Shown: positions 32,081 to 44,344 of the stretch, one piece after another
How positions within the stretch are numbered: the first letter of the stretch is position 1
How the letters are laid out: the number at the start of each line of letters is the position of its first letter
Assembly: GCA_019925095.2 (NCBI GenBank)
Contig: CM034411.1
Location: 9,198,001-9,262,000, forward strand
DNA: 64,000 nt
Direction of reading: 5' to 3'
Source of the DNA: Dendrolimus kikuchii
Lineage: Eukaryota; Arthropoda; Insecta; Lepidoptera; Lasiocampidae
Notes under the pieces: generated by a model
The model's input: the letters and a program-made list of their open reading frames with translations, nothing else
The model's database searches: none
What the model was told of the DNA's origin: nothing
Position numbers and translations under genes: made by a program

Positions 32081-32487
32081 TCAGTCAAGTTGGTTTGTGT
32101 TCCGTTGTACGCAGAAAGAGCTCACAGTGTCTTGAGGTCTGGCAGCTGGTTTTTGCTGGGTTTGGGTCTTAATAGTTTTGATAATTGGATCCCAAACAGG
32201 TGGTACTTGCCAACCATCTTCTCTATTGAAATTTGGGTGTTTTTTGATTTCAATAGCCTCACGCATCATTCTAGGTATGAAACGATTCTCTTTCGCGAGG
32301 ATTTGTGGGTTATCGAATCTGATGTAGTGGTTGGGTTTATCCAGCGTGTGTTCACTGATCGCAGACTTCGTAGACCTTGTGTGTTTCATGTCAGCAATGT
32401 GTTCTTTTACTCGTGTTTTTATGCTCCTCTTTGTTTGCCCAATGTATGACAATCCACACTCACAATCAAGCTTGTAAACAAGCTTGG
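32081..32487 (-). CDS. Penelope-like GIY-YIG endonuclease domain, left arm
   Basis: Read leftward from the palindrome centre: LVYKLDCEC, then LSYIGQTKRSIKTRVKEH, SEHTLDKPNHY, ILAKENRFIPRMMREAIEI and WQVPPVWDPI. VYK and YIG correspond to the GIY and YIG motifs. The Arg of TRVKEH and the Glu of REAIEI are the expected catalytic-type residues. The domain normally sits at the C-terminus of a Penelope-like reverse transcriptase and cuts the target. No RT is present here, so this is a 5'-truncated copy. The frame is open for the whole domain, to a stop at 32081. Confidence 0.85.
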
Positions 32488-32885
32488 TTTACAAGCTTGA
32501 TTGTGAGTGTAGATTGTCATACATTGGGCAAACAAAGAGGAGCATAAAAACACGAGTAAAAGAACACATTGCTGACATGAAACACACAAGGTCTACGAAG
32601 TCTGCGATCAGTGAACACACGCTGGATAAACCCAACCACTACATCAGATTCGATAACCCACAAATCCTCGCGAAAGAGAATCGTTTCATACCTAGAATGA
32701 TGCGTGAGGCTATTGAAATCAAAAAACACCCAAATTTCAATAGAGAAGATGGTTGGCAAGTACCACCTGTTTGGGATCCAATTATCAAAACTATTAAGAC
32801 CCAAACCCAGCAAAAACCAGCTGCCAGACCTCAAGACACTGTGAGCTCTTTCTGCGTACAACGGAACACAAACCAACTTGACTGA
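32484..32885 (+). CDS. Penelope-like GIY-YIG endonuclease domain, right arm
   Basis: The mirror copy of the left-arm frame: 133 codons ending in CVQRNTNQLD. It is identical in amino acids except that CRLSYIG replaces CGLSYIG. Both arms are equally intact, so the duplication or inversion is recent. No promoter or upstream RT is seen, so neither frame is likely to be expressed as a working protein. Confidence 0.85.
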   Translation: MVYKLDCECRLSYIGQTKRSIKTRVKEHIADMKHTRSTKSAISEHTLDKPNHYIRFDNPQILAKENRFIPRMMREAIEIKKHPNFNREDGWQVPPVWDPIIKTIKTQTQQKPAARPQDTVSSFCVQRNTNQLD

Positions 32886-33173
32886 TAATTACTTTTATTT
32901 TTCCTTCCACCCATTTTAATATTATATAAAATTATTAGAGCTAGGCATGTTTGCTGAAGAGTTTCTTGCGCCGCTTCTTCTCTTCAAGCCATAACATGTT
33001 GCGAAGCGGTAGTAAATTAGATTAGGCTCCCATAGATTAAATAATAACCATAAACAAAATGAAAAATTAAATAATTAAAATTAATAAGTTGGCGGTAGGC
33101 TAAATAAAACTTTAACAATACTCGTTGAATAAAATATTAAATGAAAATTTACATAAACAAAGAGAAAAACATC

Positions 33174-35059
33174 GTTAATTTAATTATAATGTCACTTTTA
33201 AACAGTAAGAAATATTAATTTATTTCCATATAATTAACAGTTGTATCCAATTTATAGGTCAAGTATAAGATATTGTTACAAGTTACATTCTATGGAATGT
33301 GTCAGCCATGCTGTCGTATTTGAGATAGACAGTAAACTAATGACACTTTTTGTAATATTAAGGGATAACATTGAGATAACCCAGCATTAAATGTTCACAG
33401 TCTGAGAGAATCAAAGAACTGTGAGTCTGTGACACATCAGACCCTCAAAAGTCAGGTCGATGCAATCTACAAACAATGGAGTACCGGTTGTGAAGCGGAG
33501 CATGGGAGTTTAGCGGTAGCCTCTGAACCCTGTGAACAGGGTTCGCTGCGTACGCGCTGCGGGAAGTTCGCACGGCCCGGCCTGTACTTATGCCTCGGAT
33601 TCGTAAAGTCGAAATCTTCGTATCGCTTTACTGAATTCATTCTTTTAAAAGTTATAATAAGAAAATCAAAGATCAAGGATTAACAAAATTACACACTATA
33701 AAAATTATATTTGTGTTGTAAATATCTAGCGATTTCAAAGTCGGTTAATAGTTCAACAATAAAAAGTTAATTACTCCTTTTACTCATTAAGTTAGTATAT
33801 TGCATTACTTAGTAGCAACGCAAGGAACTGCTATTAGGAAAAAATAATTTACGAAAATGATAAATGTTCTTTAATTAATTGTTTTTTAAAGGCTGTAGGC
33901 TTTTATTTAAATCTTTAAGCATTTCGCATAAGTCTTTTGTCACACCATTATCTTCATGTCATCATTAACATAATCCGTCCAACTCTCTTTTGATATACCT
34001 TTAATCTTATAAGCATCATTCTTTCAGTTTAACATTTTTTTCGTCACTTCTCATATCACCTTTTCTTCGTGTTAGTCACGGATGCGCCACTTTCAAAGAC
34101 CTGTTATGACTTCCTTTCCTACCTTATCTCTACTAATAGCACCACACATCCATCTCAACAGTCTCATTTCGTGTGGATACGCAATTAGACTATCACGTTA
34201 GTGAGTTTACGTTCGGACCCATATTACATGACTGGCATTATTACAGAAATATTATACCACATTTAATAAATGTAATTACTAATAATTATATGTAATATAC
34301 TTATATATCAAATAAGTATATGCTTTAATAGTTACCACATTAAATTATATCAGAGCATAATTAATGAAATCTCATCTCTTGCAATATGTAACGTCAATAG
34401 TCGGTTATAACGTGACCTAAATAGAATCAAATTAATTAATTCTGATATTCAACAATGCATAACAGCAATATAAGTGAGTAATATTAGTGGACACGGTAGT
34501 CATTTTTGGGCTGCCTTGTCTGACCAAACTCAATTACCAGACATGAATAGATTTATCGTGGCAGCGAATCAGCGCTTTGCTGATCTAGATTTTTAACAAA
34601 AGGCAATTAGGATTGCCAAACGTTGGAATATCCGCTTGAGCGGACCAACCGACAGTTGCAAATTGCAGGAGTAAACTTGTTACAATATCGTCTGAAGTAC
34701 TTAAGCACGGCGCATCAGAGCAGCAAGAGGTAGGTAGTGCTTTGATTCAAAATCTAAAAATGCTACCCCATAAACGACCCAATAGATTCAAGTACCTACA
34801 TTTTAAACAAACAGAGGGTAAAGCTGCCAATGGATTTCACAATTCGGTAATCTCGTTGTACAGATTTTCTAATAATGTTTTCTTTCACCTCAACACTGAA
34901 GAAAAATATTGCGAATTTAAATCGCACAGTAAACGTAGCTCCGGAAAGCTTGGCACTAAAAGCCCGTCTTCCCTAGCCTTTTGAATTTTTTTTATATTGC
35001 GAAGCTGGCAAGCAAACAGTAGGCCCATTTTTTTTATATTATATTGAATAGTTTCGCTT
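33174..35059. other. long stretch with no certain feature
   Basis: A moderately GC-rich patch at 33480-33600 (with CCCTGTGAACAGGGTTCGC, a small hairpin) has no recognised protein. The rest is AT-rich, with no exon or repeat that I can identify. Confidence 0.35.
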
Positions 35060-35340
35060 TTGACCGACATTGCGCCTGATGTCAGTCAGATGGAAATGCA
35101 GTCTAAGATGGAGCGCGCTTACCTTGAACATCTATTCACGTGATACTTGAATACACCTAAATCGTATGTATCTTGAAAAACAGAGGACAGTAAAGAGTAC
35201 CACTCTTCAGCGGTACGTATGATAAAAGTGGAAGCATATCGTTCCGTCAGCGTCCCTATTTCCACCATATACCGATGGCGTGACCCTGTACGTCTGCATG
35301 TCCGGTGGTAAAAATGTAAGTAAAAGGTGGTCATGGAAAA
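35060..35340 (-). mobile_element. LINE C-terminus and 3' end, 5'-truncated
   Basis: The minus-strand frame at 35119-35334 contains RTAEEWYSLLSSVFQDTYDL followed by GVFKYHVNR. This matches the extreme C-terminus of Jockey/CR1-type LINE proteins (RTA..WNSLP..VFP..Y.L..FK..VN). After the stop come CATTTCCATCTGACTGACATC and GACCGACATTGCG. A second copy is at 25105-25480. Confidence 0.7.
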
Positions 35341-35394
35341 GTATAAAAAGCGAGACCAGTAAGATTTATTTGTTGCACTATATAATCATGAACG

Positions 35395-35590
35395 AATGAA
35401 TGAATGAAAACTTATTATTGATCACCATAACTTAAACCTAGATAATTTAATATGAATACATTTCCCTTAGAACAATGGGCGGCCTTATTACTTATAGCGA
35501 TAATACGGCGCCAATGAGACATTAACAGAACAATTAAATAATATTTGATGGTTTAACTAAATCAAAACTAATTCAATCATGTAGTGTATA
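35395..35590 (-). mobile_element. LINE-tail family with hairpin module, copy 4
   Basis: Closely matches 7766-7960, including the TGAATGAATGAAAAC start, AACTTAAACCTAGA and AACAATGGGCGGCCTTAT. The GATCTCTTCC half of the module is lost here (GATAATACGGCGCC instead). Confidence 0.65.
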
Positions 35591-37138
35591 GGAGCTTCAG
35601 AGTAACAATTTTCCTACATAATTGACTACAGTAGTAGTCTATTATTATTCTATATCTATATTATTTATATTTTGCCTTTGTTTGAAAAGAAAATTATTAG
35701 TTACTGTGCATGAAAAATCAGCAATACTATCATAATCTTTCCATTCTGCTTACATCTTGTTTATAAACTGCAATAAAAGAATCACGTGACGTATTCCTAT
35801 TTCTGATATATCGTGGGCCTTAGTTTCGCAAATTAACTTTTAGACAGTCTACATATGTTCGCGTGTCTTGCAAATGTTTTACGTAATTTATTCAGTGGCA
35901 TAATTACCTACTAATTTTTAATTAGAATGCACTTTTTCGAACGGCGTGCTGCGACGCCGTTGAGTCCTTGAACTAATTGAAAATAACAAGTTGCAATAAT
36001 GTTCATATCAAAAAACGCAATGCCCCGGCCGTTGGTTCTGTTTGAGGACTACTCTTCGATTGCCAGTTGACGACATGAAGCGATGCCTTAATATGGCCGT
36101 GTTTACGGGATAAATACGGGCGGGGGCGTCCCTAGAATAGCTGCAGTTGACTGCGCCATAAATAATTCTGTATGGTAAACCGTCAATTGCGCCACCACGC
36201 GTTGCTAACTCACTATGGTTATAAAGAATGGCCCATATAGTGTATGTCTCCTAGGCATCTAGCACTGACTGGAGCAGGATATGAAACACACATATAGAAG
36301 ACGAAGATTTGGCCAAGCGGAATAAAATAAGCAGCAAAGCATACATATCTTAATTATAACGGAAATTTAAACTTGAATAAAAATAGGTTATTATTTTTAG
36401 CAACCTACATAATGCAGGGGCCGATATTGTGTAAGCAATGTAAGTGCGTCACTAGTTCTTCAAATATAGTATTTTCTTCTTCTTTCTTCTTAATCGTGAG
36501 TTCTAACTAATCCATTTAAGTAATAATAGATTTTACCAGAGCGCTGACAATTTCCACATTAATGATATTTTTCATGTTTGTGACATAGAAAGAAAGATTA
36601 TGCTGGTAAAGTTACGTTTAACAGCAACCGGCAACGGATATCGGGAAGAGATGTATAGCCATATCACCACTGCTAGGTCCCGACAAAACATACGACAAAG
36701 AAATACTAGAATGCATCGCGCGCATATTATGCGACCTATTTGGTCTCACAATTAAAATGACGAAGATCATGAGAAGAACAAAAGTATAAAAAAAGCTGAA
36801 CTTTGGCTCTAAACACATGTGGAGGAGATTTCTGGCTAACATCATGACTTTATAAAAGACAAATATCCAGAAATGTTACCACATTATCAAGGATACTTTT
36901 CGATATCACCCTTTCACATCCTTTTCACACAGGATGCGTTGAAGTGATAAAAATTGTTCCCAACAAAGCCCTATATCTTCCCCGTCATGGTAAAAGTAAA
37001 CTAACTGACATTTTCAGTGAAATCGACTTTATTGTATTTTCTTAAAATCTGAAATTGATACCTATCTTTTGGTTTATTTGACATTTATAAACATTGGATA
37101 TTATGAGAAATAAAAACGATAATTTTACGAGACTATTA
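35591..37138. other. no certain feature
   Basis: AT-rich, with a short patch GACGGGGGCG-like at 36115-36140. No exon or repeat recognised. Confidence 0.35.
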
Positions 37139-37180
37139 ATAACTCAAGGTTGTTATGACGGTATACTCTAGACCAGACCA
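37139..37180 (-). mobile_element. 310-bp SINE-like family, short relic
   Basis: AACTCAAGGTTGTTATGACG followed by GTATACTCTAGACCAGA is the middle of the family. Only about 40 bases remain. Confidence 0.6.
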
Positions 37181-37713
37181 GACAATTATGGTATAGTCAA
37201 TTAAAAATAAATAATTATTATAGTTTTTATTTGATAACATTTAGTGAAAATTATTGCCATTATTTGAAAACAATACAAAATTTATTTATGTTATTTAATT
37301 TTGACATGATGGGGTCGATATTGAATTATGACCGAAAAAAGTTTTGTTTGTTTCTAGATAGCATTTATTTTGGTATAAAGCATATCCACTTCGCTTGTTA
37401 AAACTTTAAATCTATTTAAAATCTGATTACATAATTGATTACTAGAGATTTTTTTTGCTCTTTGAATGATTATTTTAATTGGAACAAGAAATCAATTAGG
37501 CAATATGCTATTTCAAATGTCTTATCTACCAAGTTCAGTCACGCGATACTAATTTATTTGATATCAATAATTCGGATAAGTATTTTAAATTTCTGTCTTA
37601 TTTTTAAAATATTTAGGTATTATTTGAGCAATATTAGTAAATTATAGGAGTAATGGTTTGTCGAACCAAGTTATGATTTAATAACTTTATAATATGTAAC
37701 GTGCTGTCACAAA

Positions 37714-38073
37714 AAACTTCAACGGACAAGACGTGGAAAAACGAATGGCAAGGGATAAGTGGCAAAAAAACAAAATTGTAACTTGAACAGACGAGCGTGC
37801 ATGACAAGAGTTATGAATGTCAAAGAAGCAAGTGAGGTGTGTAAGAATAAGCCTAAATGGCGCTCTGTTGTACGTGCCTACCCCGCAAGGGAACTGGCGT
37901 GAAGTTATGTATGTATGTATGTACGTAACTTGAAGTTTTACGGGCAGATTGTTAATGTACTTGTCCAATTTGAAAACCTGCCCGTATAACTTCGAGTTAA
38001 AATTTTGTTGCGATTCATTTTGCCACGTATCCGTTGCCATTCGTTTTTCCACTTGTTAATTGAAGTTTCACTT
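37714..38073. mobile_element. fold-back MITE with an RTE tail inside
   Basis: Left AAACTTCAACGGACAAGACG, GTGGAAAAACGAATGGCAAG and right TTGCCATTCGTTTTTCCACT, GTTAATTGAAGTTT are inverted. An inner pair, ACTTGAAGTTTTACGGGCAG and CTGCCCGTATAACTTCGAGT, is also inverted. Without the RTE insert the element would be about 210 bases and mostly self-complementary. Confidence 0.72.
37788..37924 (+). mobile_element. RTE 3' tail, 5'-truncated
   Basis: The plus-strand copy reads CAGACGAGCGTGCATGACAAG to GGAACTGGCGTGAAG and ends in ATGT repeats. The 10-base duplication GTAACTTGAA flanks it at 37778-37787 and 37925-37934. It inserted into the fold-back MITE. Confidence 0.88.
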
Positions 38074-38379
38074 CTAGTATGTGTCCCAGCACACATTTAG
38101 ATTTTTCGCAGGTTTACTGCAAATTATGATTTGGTTAGGTTAGGAATATTTTAATTAATGAATTTTTTATATAAACATATTTTACTTTATCAAACAAAAA
38201 AACTGAATTCGAACCGGAACCAAAAAACGCATCCATAGTATACTCTAAAATTATGCCGCCTCTCACCACGTCTAGTCTAAATTTATGCCGCTCCTCCACG
38301 CGGCCGTAACGCTTTTCCGTGACAGAAAAATCCTAAAAATAAACGGGGGGGCGTTTATATAGAAGTTTAACTTCAAAAA
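38060..38379. repeat. possible short element with GAAGTT-ACTTC ends
   Basis: Left TTGAAGTTTCACTTCTA and right TAGAAGTTTAACTTCAA are inverted repeats about 300 bases apart. Each end is itself a near-palindrome. The interior has no coding capacity. Confidence 0.45.
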
Positions 38380-39483
38380 TCATTCCATTCAAGACAATAA
38401 CAAGTTACATACATTAAGGAACATACATTGAAACTTTTATAAAAATAGTAAACAAACTCACAAGAAAGATTTGTATATTACTGGGACTACCCAAGGGCTT
38501 CAGGTGCACAAATTTTAGTTCATACCTCATATCCCACATAAACTCACATTTTGTAGGATAAAAATTGGTCTTGGGCGTATCAGTATATGCACAAAGCTGG
38601 GTTCTGTAAAGCATTTAGGGAACGTACCCATACTACGTATCCCTAGAGGATATTGACTACGCGACGAAAACCTCGCCCTCCCCAGTGACCAAGCATGGTA
38701 TTTTAAAGACCTCCACCCCCACTTAACGGATCACATAGTACTGGTATGTTTCCTTAATCGAAAATACCCTACATCTAATACTACCCTCATCTCTTTATAA
38801 TTCTTTTAAAAGCCCGGCATTTAATAAAACAAAATTTTATGAAAATTGACTTGTAGTGGGACACTTACAAGCCAATAGATGGCGCTGTGCAATAATTGAT
38901 GTCACAAACGTTTCCCGAAACATATAAAGAATATATACAAATTTTCAAGTATAACAGATGGGTCTAGGCCTGCGAGGAACAACATTAGCCTCGCTAAAGA
39001 TTTTCCTTTGTGACGGAGGAGCATTCCATCTCGCTCCTCCACCCATTATGGTCAACCCCAAAAATTCATTCCTAAGACTGTGAAGAAGGAAGGAACAAAC
39101 GAACCACATTCACGTATTATTATGGCTAGATACAAGTATTGTATTTGTGATTACGCATAAACCTTAAACATTGTTATTATAGTCATAATTATATCAATAT
39201 TCCGGGGAAAAAAGCCCAAGGGGTATCACAATAAACCACAGACCACAATCGGAATACGTCAAATGCATTTACTATTGAAACACTGAATCACAATAGGTTG
39301 TTATTTTGACTCGTAATTAATAATTACAGTAAAATAGTAAAGTCCCAGTTATTATTAGCATCATTAGCAATGGTGTAAATAGGAAGGGTAAGCAAGTTAG
39401 GCGAGGGTTATGATACATACAATTAAAAGTAATTAACAATTACCAATGTAGGGCAAATTATAGTTTTGTTGGTACCCTACCAA
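38380..39483. other. no certain feature
   Basis: Mixed sequence with a moderately GC-rich part at 38640-38720. No exon or recognised element. Confidence 0.35.
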
Positions 39484-39496
39484 ATTTTTTGAATAC

Positions 39497-39668
39497 ATAC
39501 ATACATACATACACAACTTCACGCCAGTTCCCTCGCGGGGTAGGCACGAACAACAGAATGCCATTTAGGCTTATTCTTACACACCTCACTTGCCTCTTTG
39601 ACATTCATAACTCTTGTCATGCAAGCTCGTCTGTTCTTAAGGCTCCTGACATCACCTTCTGCTAGTGC
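39497..39668 (-). mobile_element. RTE 3' tail with perfect 13-bp TSD
   Basis: ATAC repeats followed by the complement of the last RTE codons. The duplication ATTTTTTGAATAC at 39484-39496 and 39669-39681 fixes both ends. The sequence is almost identical to 1630-1800, so the insertion is recent. Confidence 0.92.
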
Positions 39669-40049
39669 ATTTTTTGAATACTTTTACTTAATTAAGATTA
39701 TATTTAAATTATTTATTAGTCTTTTAGATTAGATTAGATAGATTATATTTTTTCCTTTACCCAATGATTAGCCCCAGTCAATTTATACAAAATATTGCGA
39801 TATCTTAATAATGTAGTTATTTTATTGTTAGGTACACAATACAATAACAATATTATTATCATTGTAAGGCTACAAAATAAAAGAATATTAAGATTTCTTA
39901 ATGTTTCGAATACATTAATAGGGTAAGTACCAATAATTGATTGTCGACAATTAAAATGTTTTCCCTTATAAACAATATTATCATGAACCAGCAATATGAA
40001 GAATGACAATCATCACAAAAGCTCCTAAACCATATAACACGAGATAGGC

Positions 40050-40155
40050 AACTCTTTATTTTACACCAAAACATAGACAAAGAAAAGAAGAAAAAGATGC
40101 AAAGATAGCACTAAACTTATCGCTAAAACGTGATCTGTTCCAGGCTACTCTAGGC
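40050..40155 (-). mobile_element. LINE-tail family with hairpin module, copy 5
   Basis: The minus strand reads GCCTGGAACAGATCACGTTTT, then AGCGATAAG, and later AAAATAAAGAG. A diverged copy. Confidence 0.5.
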
Positions 40156-43100
40156 TAGGATTTGATAGATTTTTATTATTGACTGCGCCACCGCAGTTTA
40201 TAAATAATGATAAATATACATTAGATGTCGTTACAGGTCAAGCTTGTTTCGCTTTAAACGGTTTTTCCATAATTTGTCAAAAACTGGAAATCTTATAAGT
40301 TCCTTAAATAATTTAGACAGTTACGAACAGAAACAGATATTAAATTTGGTGTTACCCAACGATGTCTGAATACTTGTATGTACGGAGTTAAAAGTTATTA
40401 TTAAAACTAAGACTAGACTAATTATAGTTTATGTCCCACATCACCGCCAGAGAGAAATATGCCCACAAAGCTGCTTTATTACTAGGCTGGATGACAATGC
40501 CAATAACTAATGGACTGTGCGAAGTATCAACCAGCCTCTGGTCATGGGTAACATCAAATAGCTTCCTGCTACCTTTGTAAAAAGTCTTTGGGAACGGACC
40601 TAGTGTACACAGTTAATTTTGTAAATAATAATGAATCAACAACTTTACACATAGCTACAGATAAATATTACGATGAAAGCGGTGTTGTTGAACGGACAAT
40701 TGTAGATAAGATAGTTATTTATGTAATTTGCATACAACATGCATATTGCAATGCTGCCGCCGTGACATGCGTGGCAATCGTATAATATACATTAATATAA
40801 TATATGGTCACAATTATCAGACGCCATTCTTTCAAACTGTGAATTCAGCAATAAATGCGCAAGTATGCTTGCGCGAAATAAACACAAGGCAATAAATATC
40901 AACGTTAACGATGTGTGTAACGCGTCTTGTGCCGGGTACAGACCGGGCCAACGTAGGCCAAACATTGTGTTTCAATGGTAGTCGTTGGTCGGTCTTGTGT
41001 GTACGTGTCCTTAGACCAATTTAGCGATTTAAATATCTAAGCGTAAAGACAAATGTTTCTCAGGTAATCGTTTAAAGGGAACGGACGATATACATTCACA
41101 TTTAAAAACGGATTGTCGCATTTTAAACGTCGGTAATCCCGATACAGGTTTAATCGCAATATTTTCCCTTAACAATTAATCGTGGTGAGGGACCACGATT
41201 AATTGTAACAAAATGCACATTAGGCCAGTAAACTTGTCACACGGTACATGCTCTACTATGATTGGAGCCAACATCATCGACCAATTAAAAACGTCATTGG
41301 TTTAAACTAATAGATCTATCGTTTTGTTTGTCCATATTTACATTTTTATGAAAGGTAGTCTTTATGTAAAGCAAAGCAGCTTGTAACTGAAGTTAATTCT
41401 GTTAATTAAAAAAGCTTAAGACATAATGATACACCTACTACCTATGTATATATCATTGAAACCAAAGACTTTAAATACGTGTCTATTAATAACAGTTGCT
41501 CACGTACGAGCGCTAGCTTAAAAGGAAAAACAAACCAAATGTTTAAGTTCTAAACCGACCAATAGATGGTTTAATGCTGTGCTATTTGTGAACTAAACTT
41601 GACCGGCGCACGCGCAGCGTTTCCGCAATGACGGCACGTTGCTAACGACGGCATTCCAAGAATTTCTCATACCTTATAAAATCAAGTGTTATTACGTGGC
41701 TTGCAATTAAGAACAAATACCAGTGTAAGTATTGCAATCTTGTTGATGTACAGTCGATGCCAAAAATATATGCACACATTAAATATTACTTTTAACTTAA
41801 TCGTCCAAAAGTTCATAAATAATTATTATTACACATTGTATACACTATACAAACTATACATTAAATATAATAATAATGAGTCTCCATTAAATATTATCAT
41901 AAATTTGAATATACAAACGTTTACTAAATATGTATATCTATTATAATAAACAGAAATGTATAAACATGTGATCCTAAATCAAAATTTAGAGAGTCAGCAG
42001 CTCGATTCCGAAGAACAGTCGTATATTATAAAATAAGGGAAATTATTCGAAACTTTATCAATAGGTATTAAAAATGTCAGAACCTGTCCGTATGTTAAAA
42101 ATGTAAGACGATTACTTTGAGTTTTATCTTCGTATACACTTATGAACATAATTATGTATGTCATCAAATATTCTTTAATCACGTAAAACGCCTAAACTTG
42201 CTTAAATACCATTCATAATATGTATACAACATATTTACATGGTAGGGAAGAAGGAAGCTTACAAACGTAAACAGTTTAAGCGTCTTTAAAAGAGCATATA
42301 ATTATTTAAAAAAGCATAAATATATATTTTTGTATTTCATTGTATTCAAGTGTATTTGTAAGGCATGACTGTCTTTTTACGGCGAAGATGATTAGTTTGC
42401 ATCGGAAGGCTAGCGGTTCTTATTACTATTTCCCTGGGAAGTTGTTTATCATTAATTAGGACTCTGTACATGTATGTATGTATAAGTTTTATAGTTACAT
42501 TTAACAATGCCTTGAACTCACACATTGTTACAAAAGTGCCTTTTCTCGTCTCTCCTGTAAAATGCACGAGTCATGGAGTTATAGTAGTTTGGAATGACAT
42601 ATGTATATAATTCGAAGTAAATTATAAGATGATTGATGTGAACAAAAAATACCCTTTATATGTGGGTCAGCTTGCGTACCGAACCATTATGAAATTTGGT
42701 AGACATGACAGTCTGTATTTGGCATATTTTTATTCTGCGAAAATAAATCTTACAGCGAACGCTTGAGTATTTCATCCAACTGTAGTATTTCTAGAAAATC
42801 AGTATAACGAAGTTAATGTCTTGATGGATGATTCATCAAGACACATCATAAAACAAAACAACGCAGCTGTCAAATCATGAAAGTAATCACATCGCTTTAA
42901 ATTAGCAACAATTAAACCGTCAACTCATAGCTAACATTTTTAGAGTTCCGCAGCGATATAATAAAATCGAAGCGGTGTACATAGAATAGGAAGTACGACT
43001 TAATTTCTAACATAATATGTGTATGACCTTTAAAAAATGTCCTCCAGTGGAACTTAGTTTGAATTTTGAAACCTTTATACCGTCGTTATATGACTTTCAA

Positions 43101-43266
43101 TGAATATTGGTTCAAATGTTCAGTTCTTCAGAAATCGGTTAATTTGGAATTGGAGAATAAAAAATGATTTTAGAAAAAACCGAAGAAATTACTAAACTAG
43201 ACGGTATAAAAGTTGACGTTTATACTGCTCTAAAAAGGCCAATTTCAATTATAGTTTATTAAGTAA
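40156..43266. other. long stretch with no certain feature
   Basis: About 3.1 kb. A 15-base perfect inverted repeat (ACAATTAATCGTGGT, spacer GAGGG) lies at 41172-41206. Otherwise AT-rich with no exon, RNA gene or shared repeat recognised. Confidence 0.35.
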
Positions 43267-43658
43267 TCTATATGTATAAAAATCAATTGCTGTTCGTTAG
43301 TCTCGTTTTGAATTATTTGTGAAAGTCCAGGGAAGGTTTAAAAGGTGAGTAAATATGAAACAAATGCTTGGAATACAGTAAAAACAACAATTTCGCTTTC
43401 CCTTAGAAACTATTCCTACCTGTCAACCATTTGATCTTCATTCCGTCGTTTAGAAATCAATTAAATTTAAAAGTCGGTCAGAAATCAAATTAAATTTAAA
43501 AGTGAAGATTTTTTTTGTTTTGAATGTCAAACGTTTGATGTTCGTTCCGGTTAAGTTTTGACCACATTTTTTTACTAAAGTTGAAACATTCTGCAATTCT
43601 CATTCAGCTTTTGTATTTATTGATTCTGAGGCGGTACGAAGTTTGCCGGGTCAGCTAG
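43267..43658 (+). mobile_element. Helitron-like non-autonomous element
   Basis: Starts TCTATATGTATAAAAATCAA and ends GCCGGGTCAGCTAG, lying between host A and T. It is about 392 bases. The copy at 54415-54844 is the same family on the other strand, sharing CAATTGCTGTT, GAATTATTTGTG and GGTACGAAGTTTGCCGGGTC. It has no coding capacity. The ends fit Helitrons (5' TC, 3' CTAG). Confidence 0.82.
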
Positions 43659-44344
43659 TATTTTATATATTTTTTAAATAAACGCTTCAATAAGTCTCGT
43701 GTATCATTTTCTCCAAACTTAGTGCCATATGCATATCCTACGCACATATTATGACCGCTTGCTTTAGGGTTTGATACCCAAATGGTATAAATGATAACCG
43801 TTCTTCCCCACTGCGGAACTTTTCACGACGTAGCCCGCATGCCACTTAGCTATTATATCACACATCACAAATTGTGGTGGTCGACTGTGTTAAATCGAAA
43901 TAATTTTGTGGCTTGCATTAAAGTAATGCGTTATAATAATCTCGTAAGTTTATGGCTGTGCACGTTATGAAGTCATTATTGAGATTGAGAATATAAACAA
44001 CGTTGTTTATATTCCACACTTGAAATACGCTGACAAGAATTAAGGCTCAGACTACGAAATTATACAACGTACACTCGATGTATGATGTGTACTGACACAT
44101 TAAGTCTCTGTGTGAGCACTAGTATCTCTATTTATAACATTTATTGCGACACGATCACTTGTGTTAGCGGCTATGTGAACACATTGTGTGCAAGTGTTCC
44201 TGTTACCGAGTTTTAAAATAAATTCGAAATTTTTCAATACACTAGAAATGAGTTTCACGTGGACAAAGGAGACCACCTATGCCTTAAGCTCTAATTTTGT
44301 GTGTGAGTAGTTCGGACACAAAATCCGTACATTTGTCTGTAGAC
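43659..44344. other. no certain feature
   Basis: AT-rich. No exon or shared repeat. Confidence 0.35.

Larger units (their letters stand above)
31690..33127. mobile_element. Penelope-like element in inverted-repeat arrangement
   Basis: Two arms of about 641 bases (31838-32478 and 32488-33127) are near-perfect inverted copies around a 9-base centre. One one-base indel (GAAGATGAAG versus GAAGAGAAG) and a few substitutions were found by eye. Each arm has a GIY-YIG coding segment pointing away from the centre, followed by the non-coding tail. The left side has 148 more bases of tail (31690-31837), with GGTTTTAAGCGCGG and GGCCACTTTTCAGTGGCC. The whole unit is bounded by 46-base direct repeats at 31644-31689 and 33128-33173. 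Inverted and partial tandem structures are known in Penelope-like elements. Confidence 0.9.

Noticed and set aside
32090..32876. Two identical 119-codon frames antisense to the GIY-YIG coding
   Set aside because: They are mirror shadows caused by the inverted arms and match no known fold. The GIY-YIG frames explain the codon pattern.
33467..33683. Overlapping open frames on both strands in a GC-richer patch
   Set aside because: About 70-84 codons, with no domain, no splice sites and no repeat copy. Chance is the simplest explanation.
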